Of a stretch of DNA of 64,000 nt, positions 59,501-64,000 are shown piece after piece. Made by a program: the position numbers and the translations under genes. Source of the DNA: Antrodiella citrinella (taxonomy: Eukaryota > Basidiomycota > Agaricomycetes > Polyporales > Steccherinaceae); NCBI GenBank assembly GCA_004802725.1, contig SGPM01000036.1, forward strand, positions 63,371 through 127,370, read 5' to 3'. The notes beneath the pieces are model-generated. The model made no database searches, was not told the origin of the DNA, and saw only the letters and a program-made list of their open reading frames with translations. Each line of letters starts with the position of its first letter. Position 1 is the first letter of the stretch.

Positions 59501-60128
59501 TACGGAGGAATTGGAAGACATGCCTACCACGGCTACTGCCACCAGGGGAAGTGCACGTAAAGCAACGCACGCTAAGCAGTCGGCGGATGATGAGGCAGAT
59601 CCTTTGGATGCGTTCCCGCAAGAAGATCAGAAGAAGGAAGAGGGGGCGAAGGTCCGTAGGAGTGCTCGGGGGAAGGTCAAGGAGGAGGACACGGAGGACA
59701 GTAGTCCGATACTGGCTCCGGTCGCGGAGGAAGGTGAGGTCGCGACGGGCCCGTCACGCTCGACGCGAACGAGGAAGACGCCTGCGCCTTCCAAGACTGC
59801 TACTACCCCCGCGGTGAGGAGCACCACGCGAGGCAAGGCCGAGAGTGGTAAGGCCGCGAGTGGTGCTAAGAAGGTGGCGGAGGAAGAGGTGGTCTCTGGC
59901 GAGACTGGAGATAAAGAAAACACCCCCGAGGCTTCCAACGAGGAGGAGACGTCCGCTTCTGACGGGTCGGCCGCTACGGGTGCTGCTAAACCTGCGCCGA
60001 AGGCAGGCGCGAAGGTCACCAGGAGCGCGACGAAGCTTCGTTCCACCCCCACGGTGGAAACCGAAGAGAAGGGGAAGGAAGCGTTGAAGACGAGAGGGAG
60101 CAGGACGAAGACGGCTGCCAAGAAGTGA
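56570..60128 (+). CDS. FHA-domain chromosomal protein with Ki-67-like motifs
   Basis: Four exons (56570-56762, about 56824-57797, about 57853-58245, about 58298-60128), roughly 1,130 residues. The N-terminus is an FHA phosphothreonine-binding domain: GRFGTLHLKKR, ITIGRDPSCSIRL, SVSALHCKIVF, then FVEVFGTNGLLIDG after the first intron. A long acidic, Glu-rich middle follows. Near the start of the last exon are SVSPRKAPAPL and IGVSPRKPGQFSLFAP (CDK-type SPRK sites). Next comes a run GTPKFTGVRERY, ATPRMDGMRDLFR, SPVYEGVGEMLATPD that repeats the pattern TP-x-(F/M/Y)-x-G-(V/M)-x-(E/D)-(L/M). The C-terminal half is basic and disordered with KRTTP, RTRKTP and TRSATKL motifs suited to DNA or chromatin binding. 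N-terminal FHA plus such repeats and a basic tail is the layout of vertebrate Ki-67; orthology is not shown. A GCGTCGCG element lies upstream. Confidence 0.75.
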
Positions 60129-60531
60129 TTTGATGACGCTTTCTGACGATGAAGATATGTTTCTTTGGTTACACACTATTTGATACCCCCCGTAACGACT
60201 TGATGTGATTCTTCTTGGATTCACGCGTATAGTCGTCGACAGCAACGAAGAATGAATATGTTTGGGTCCTGTCCATGGCTCCACGGGGCCTTGAGCACCA
60301 GCGGGCTCTATTATACAATACACACAACAGAATTTGAATAATTGTATCATACCATTACCCCTCAGTCGTTTGTTGACACACGCTGAAGTGGTGGAAAGGG
60401 AAAAGACGGAAGAAAACGGGTAGCATGCTCGAAGGGAGGTGTCATCGCGTCATGGAAGAGAACATGGGTATGGGTGAACCACCCGTATGTGCTCTCGTTC
60501 GCGCTAACCTATAAGGTACACCCAGTCAACG
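60129..60531. other. convergent intergenic region
   Basis: About 400 bases between the FHA gene and the universal stress protein gene. Nothing recognised. Confidence 0.5.
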
Positions 60532-61532
60532 CTAACGCAGTCCGATCGTATTTCCTTTCGGGTGAACGTACTCGTCAAAGTGCTTCCCTCGTTTGGGATC
60601 CGCCCTACGCTTCGCCATCGCCTTCCGCACCTTGCTCTCGGGGCGAACGACGATAATGGGGACGGGAGAATGGCTCAGACAATATTTCGACACGCTGCCC
60701 ATGCTGGAAGAACCGAATGCGGCTCCCCAGGCTTGCATCATGCCGCGCTGACCTCGCGTTCCGACTACCACTGAGTCCGGACGATATAGCGCGATGAGAC
60801 GGTCGATGGTATCTGTGACCTTGCCCGCAATATATTCAACGATGATGGAGATCTGGTAACAATGTAAGTACGCAAGGAGGAGTTGGTTGGTATGTTACGC
60901 CACACCTTGCGGTCCGGGTCATATTCTGAGCATTTCTCCTGGGTAACGCGCATAAGTTCACGAGCCTCGTCTCGGTATAGGTCATGATCTTTCTCTGTCC
61001 ACAGGGTAAGTCATTGTCCGAGGAATCGTGAACCTGAAAGCTCACCCAAATCATCTGTATCAATTCCTCTGAACACAATCAACTCATCTCCGTCCTGCAC
61101 AAGACCATCAAGCGCCCAATCCAGTGCTTGTGTGCCACTCTCGTCTGGACTTGATGCACAGAGGAAAACCCTCGTATTCTTGGTCCGTGAATACCCCTCC
61201 GTTTGGACGTGCAGAGTGAAAGAAAACATCGACGCCTGCGGGTTCTCGAACGTATCGAACGACACCTTTGGTGTATACCCTTGCGCTGCGACAAGGGGTA
61301 CCGTAGAAGTGACAGGTGAGTGTGGCGGCGACACGATAGATGACGAAGTCGAGTTTTTCGATGTCGATATTACTGGAGAGTGAGCGGGTAGGAATGGGGA
61401 GAATCGAGCGGGCGGTGAACCCGGCGATTGGGCAGGGGTGGATGGCCTGGAGACTGAGCTATGTTGCTTCATCGCCGACCGCAGAGGCGGCGGCGGCATT
61501 GGGATATGATCGGGATGTCCATGCGAGGCCAT
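60532..61532 (-). CDS. universal stress protein (UspA) domain protein
   Basis: From ATG 61532 the first exon (to about 61046) has a Pro/Ser-rich N-terminus (SPGSPPARFSPFLPAHSP). The first USP strand and helix follow: TRVFLCASSPDESGTQALDW, then ALDGLVQDGDELIVFRGID. Two introns follow (about 60990-61045 and 60850-60905). The last exon gives VEYIAGKVTDTIDRLIALYR, then PDSVVVGTRGQRG and SVSKYCLSHSPVPIIVVRPE. The G-x2-G-x9-G(S/T) ATP-loop is seen as GTRGQRGMMQAW with GSSSMGSVSKY. It ends HFDEYVHPKGNTIGLR. Fungal USP proteins of this layout are common; the physiological role is unknown. The gene is divergent from the WW-domain gene with about 310 bases between the starts. Confidence 0.88.
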
Positions 61533-61844
61533 GACTGCTGTACTATGCTGTGAAAGATACCTTATGTTAGTACACTGAGTCGTCTGCCATGCTTTATATC
61601 GAGCTGCGCTGACATGTACTGACCTGATCAAGTGGTATTTACCCCTTCGTCGCCTCTGCGTGATGCTCCACAGTCTCAAGTTAGACGTAGAATAGTGAAT
61701 GTGTCGTGCAAGAGAAAAGAGATGTCGATGCAAGAATGCTGTAGTAGTAGTAGTAGCAATTTGCAAAAGAGAACGGTCAGTTCTGGTCTGGGTGAAGACG
61801 AGTCGTAGCGGCGCTTGACTCTGGAAAGCACTTGACCGCCAACC
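61533..61844. other. divergent promoter region with trinucleotide repeat
   Basis: Shared upstream region of the universal stress protein and WW-domain genes. It contains a short GTA trinucleotide repeat (about five units) at 61741-61756. Confidence 0.5.
61741..61756. repeat. (GTA)n microsatellite
   Basis: Five tandem GTA units plus one base in the divergent promoter region. Short but uninterrupted; likely to vary in length between strains. Confidence 0.7.
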
Positions 61845-62682
61845 ATGACCTCTTCCTCAAAATCGGACAAATCCGCATCCTCTCCGTCGCCCGACACACG
61901 CTCAGACGACGGCGCAAATGTCGAGCACGATGTCGAGGCCACCGAGCAAGTGGCACAGGCGTCGGAGCACCAGGACGGCGGTTCCGAACCCGACACCGAC
62001 AAGACCAAGACCACTGCGGATGCCTCCTCCTCTTCCTCACCTCCCCCCGTATCCGAATCAGCTCAAGGCACCTGGCAGGCCATATGGTCTCCGTCACACA
62101 ACGCCTACTATTTCTACAACGCAGCTACTCAGGAGACGACATGGACCAACCCCCTGCAACCTTCGACGCCCGAGGCTGCCGACACAACACCGACCCCTTC
62201 CGACCCCTCCGAACCCCCAGTCGCGTCATCCTCGTCTGCGACGCCCTCGCAGCTCTCGCGTATGCGAGAACTGCAAGCCGCGGCTCTTGCGCAAGGTATC
62301 GACCCGTCCCTCGCATACCTTGACCCCTCTCTAGTGTCAGGGCCCGCCGTCGAAGGATATGCCGCCAAGTTCAATGCACGCACTGGCACGTTTACGCGTC
62401 CGGATGGACGTGACCCGTCACATTTGTCCGAGTATGAACGAGCAAAGCGGATGAGCGAGTTCTACTTTGACGTCAATAAATGGCAAGAGGATACCGCTGC
62501 TGACAGAGAAGCGGAAGAGGCGGAGGGAAAGAAGCGGAAGCGGCCTACGAAGAAGGATTTGGTGCGTTACTTCACAAGGTCGTGTTTCTTGTTGCGTTTC
62601 TGATATCAAACATCTGTAGGAGAGGTTCAAGGAGCAGAAGAAAGCAAAGAAGATCGCCAAGACGGCTTGGTTGCGTACATGA
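61845..62682 (+). CDS. WW-domain protein, probable nuclear/RNA-processing factor
   Basis: From ATG 61845, a Ser/Asp-rich N-terminus leads to one WW domain at about residues 74-103: GTWQAIWSPSHNAYYFYNAA, then TQETTWTNPLQP, with both signature Trp. After a Ser/Pro linker come LQAAALAQGIDPSLAYLDP, YAAKFNARTGTFTRPDGRDP and LSEYERAKRMSEFYFDVNKW. A basic stretch KKRKRPTKKDL follows. An intron at about 62562-62619 joins to ERFKEQKKAKKIAKTAWLRT and the stop at 62682. The KKRKRP motif looks like a nuclear signal. WW domains bind Pro-rich ligands; small proteins with this C-terminal layout occur across fungi and resemble spliceosome-associated factors, but the assignment to splicing is inference. Confidence 0.85.
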
Positions 62683-63306
62683 AGTGTACACAAGCACGAC
62701 GGACGCCATGCATGATGACCCTCGGCGGCTTATCTTCTTGTTACACTGCCTGTTCACCATGCATGTGTAACACAGTGCGGGCAGACCCTGAGGAATCCAC
62801 TCAACAGCATCCTACTTGTCGTATGTACTCATCTTGTTGTAGAGATCAAAGCGCCGCTATGTATTTCTTGCTAGCCACTTTCCTCAAAGACATTCCCTCG
62901 TTGCGATATCTGGCCATGCGCGTACATATGATATGCGTCCATTGGGATGGCGACATGAGTGACTTTCTGCTCTTCATGCAGACTGGATGATCCTGGTCTG
63001 TCCTCTTATGTAACAGATATGCGACCATCTGTGCTAACAATCGCAGCGTCCGGGTGAGCATCTGACCGACCTCTCGTATCAATGTCACGGTGCACGGGTC
63101 TGATGCTACGCTGCTTTGGGTCGGTGAAGGCCTTTGCAAAACAAGTACAAATACTGCGTGAGTGATCGGCAAATTCCGACTTCTGCAGGCAAACAAGCGC
63201 CCGATTCTTAGGACGTAGGCGACACGATAATAAGGACCCACCACACCTGAAAAGTGGTCTGAACATCTCAGATGTCAACCGGTGAGTTTAGTTACAAAAT
63301 AGAAGC
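62683..63306. other. intergenic region
   Basis: About 620 bases with short frames only. No gene recognised between the WW-domain gene and the tRNA. Confidence 0.5.
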
Positions 63307-63311
63307 AAAAA
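63307..63311 (-). terminator. RNA polymerase III T-run terminator of the tRNA
   Basis: Five T on the minus strand, starting 10 bases past the 3' end of the initiator tRNA, the usual Pol III stop. Confidence 0.75.
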
Positions 63312-63320
63312 CAAAGGAGT

Positions 63321-63391
63321 AGCAACTCCTAGTATCGATCCAGGGACCTCGGGGTTATGGGCCCCGCGCGCTACCACTGCGCCAAGTTGCT
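63321..63391 (-). tRNA. initiator tRNA-Met (CAT)
   Basis: A perfect 71-base cloverleaf without intron. Acceptor AGCAACT/AGTTGCT gives an A1:T72 pair, D stem GCGC/GCGC with loop AGTGGTA, and anticodon stem CGGGG/CCCCG. The anticodon loop CCCATAA has anticodon CAT. The T stem is CCTGG/CTAGG (one G-U pair counted) with loop ATCGATA. A1:T72, the three G-C pairs closing the anticodon stem, C at position 33 and A54 in the T loop (ATCG instead of TTCG) together mark the eukaryotic initiator rather than the elongator tRNA. The B box GATCGATAC fits and a T5 terminator follows. Confidence 0.95.
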
Positions 63392-64000
63392 ATATCAGGA
63401 TATCAGACAATTATGTACCTACTACTATCGATGACCCGCCTGTGCAACACGCGTAATGGTGACTCAATTGTGGCCGCTGTATTCCTCGTAGAACCTCAGT
63501 GTACACTCTACTATACCATACCTTTCATGACTACCAAGCACAAGAAGAGAATGGTTGTATCGCACATGAAAAATTGAATAACTGCAACAAAAGTGTAGGT
63601 AGGTACATAATCTACATATTGTCTGATATCTCGATATACACTGCATGCAAGACAAAATCTGCGGTACAAGATATGCATTTAGATACTAAAATGGATATTC
63701 AAAGAATTGGTTAAGGTTAGACTCGCGTGGCCAGCCCGTTCGAGCTCAAAAAAGACAGGGCGTGAGCTTGCGAAGGTTAGGTTAGTTACCGACACTACGG
63801 TCCAAATCAACCCCACGATACGAAAGAGCATTTGTTTGCTTTCTTGTGCCAGATAGTGGCCACATATGGTGGACAATACGCATCAAAAGATGCCTCGTAT
63901 CCCTTAGAGAATACTGATTCTTTGTTCTCCTTTGATCAAACGATACGCAAAGTTTCATCTGTATGATACGACACGCATCTCATGCCCGATATGGGGTGGA
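63392..64000. other. right edge, no gene recognised
   Basis: AT-richer sequence with short frames. AGGTTAG occurs in small variants near 63713-63785 but does not form a telomere-like array. Nothing else is seen. Confidence 0.45.

Noticed and set aside
63705..63790. GGTTAG/GTTAGGTTAG words suggesting telomere-like repeats
   Set aside because: Only scattered, imperfect copies; fungal telomeres are usually long TTAGGG arrays and the site is not shown to be a chromosome end.

Overview
The window is nuclear DNA of a filamentous fungus, most likely an agaricomycete (mushroom-forming basidiomycete). Nearly every gene is cut by many short introns of about 50-60 bases with GT/AG ends. Families typical of this group are present: Kre9/Knh1-like GPI proteins, an alginate-lyase-domain protein, a Clp1-like protein, Zn2Cys6 regulators and a P450. 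I see no prokaryotic operon, CRISPR array, insertion sequence or intact transposon. Genes lie on both strands and are mostly unrelated to their neighbours.

Layout. 0-13 kb: a Zn2Cys6 transcription factor, a molybdopterin-binding-domain (CinA/FAD-synthase-like) protein, a Kre9/Knh1-like GPI protein, an unrecognised protein, the splicing factor SYF2, and an alpha/beta hydrolase of the HSL type. 13-25 kb: the nonsense-mediated-decay factor UPF3, ORC3, a secreted type-B carboxylesterase and MCM4, so two replication-licensing genes flank one esterase. 25-35.5 kb: a second Kre9/Knh1-like protein, a single-exon bHLH factor, a mitochondrial Obg GTPase, and a mucin-like single-pass membrane protein. 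35.5-43.5 kb: a gene-poor stretch, then a long Zn2Cys6 regulator. 43.5-52 kb: a broken P450, an NCS1-type permease, the signal peptidase subunit SEC11 (in a stretch full of ambiguous bases) and a GPI-anchored alginate-lyase-domain protein. 52-64 kb: an unrecognised gene with a frame jump, a Clp1-like gene, a degenerate intron-containing tRNA-Gly-like element, an FHA protein with Ki-67-like motifs, a universal stress protein, a WW-domain protein and an initiator tRNA-Met.

The most interesting signal is regulatory. CGCGTCG/CGCGTCGCG elements, which contain or resemble the MluI cell-cycle box ACGCGT, lie just upstream of ORC3, MCM4 and the Ki-67-like FHA gene, and also in the upstream region of the second Kre9/Knh1-like gene. 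This suggests MBF-type G1/S control of unlinked genes in one window. I found no clear candidate for an entirely new multi-gene system. The best leads are the Ki-67-like protein, the Clp1-like gene and the large membrane mucin. Exon joins were made by eye, so gene limits are more reliable than internal splice sites.
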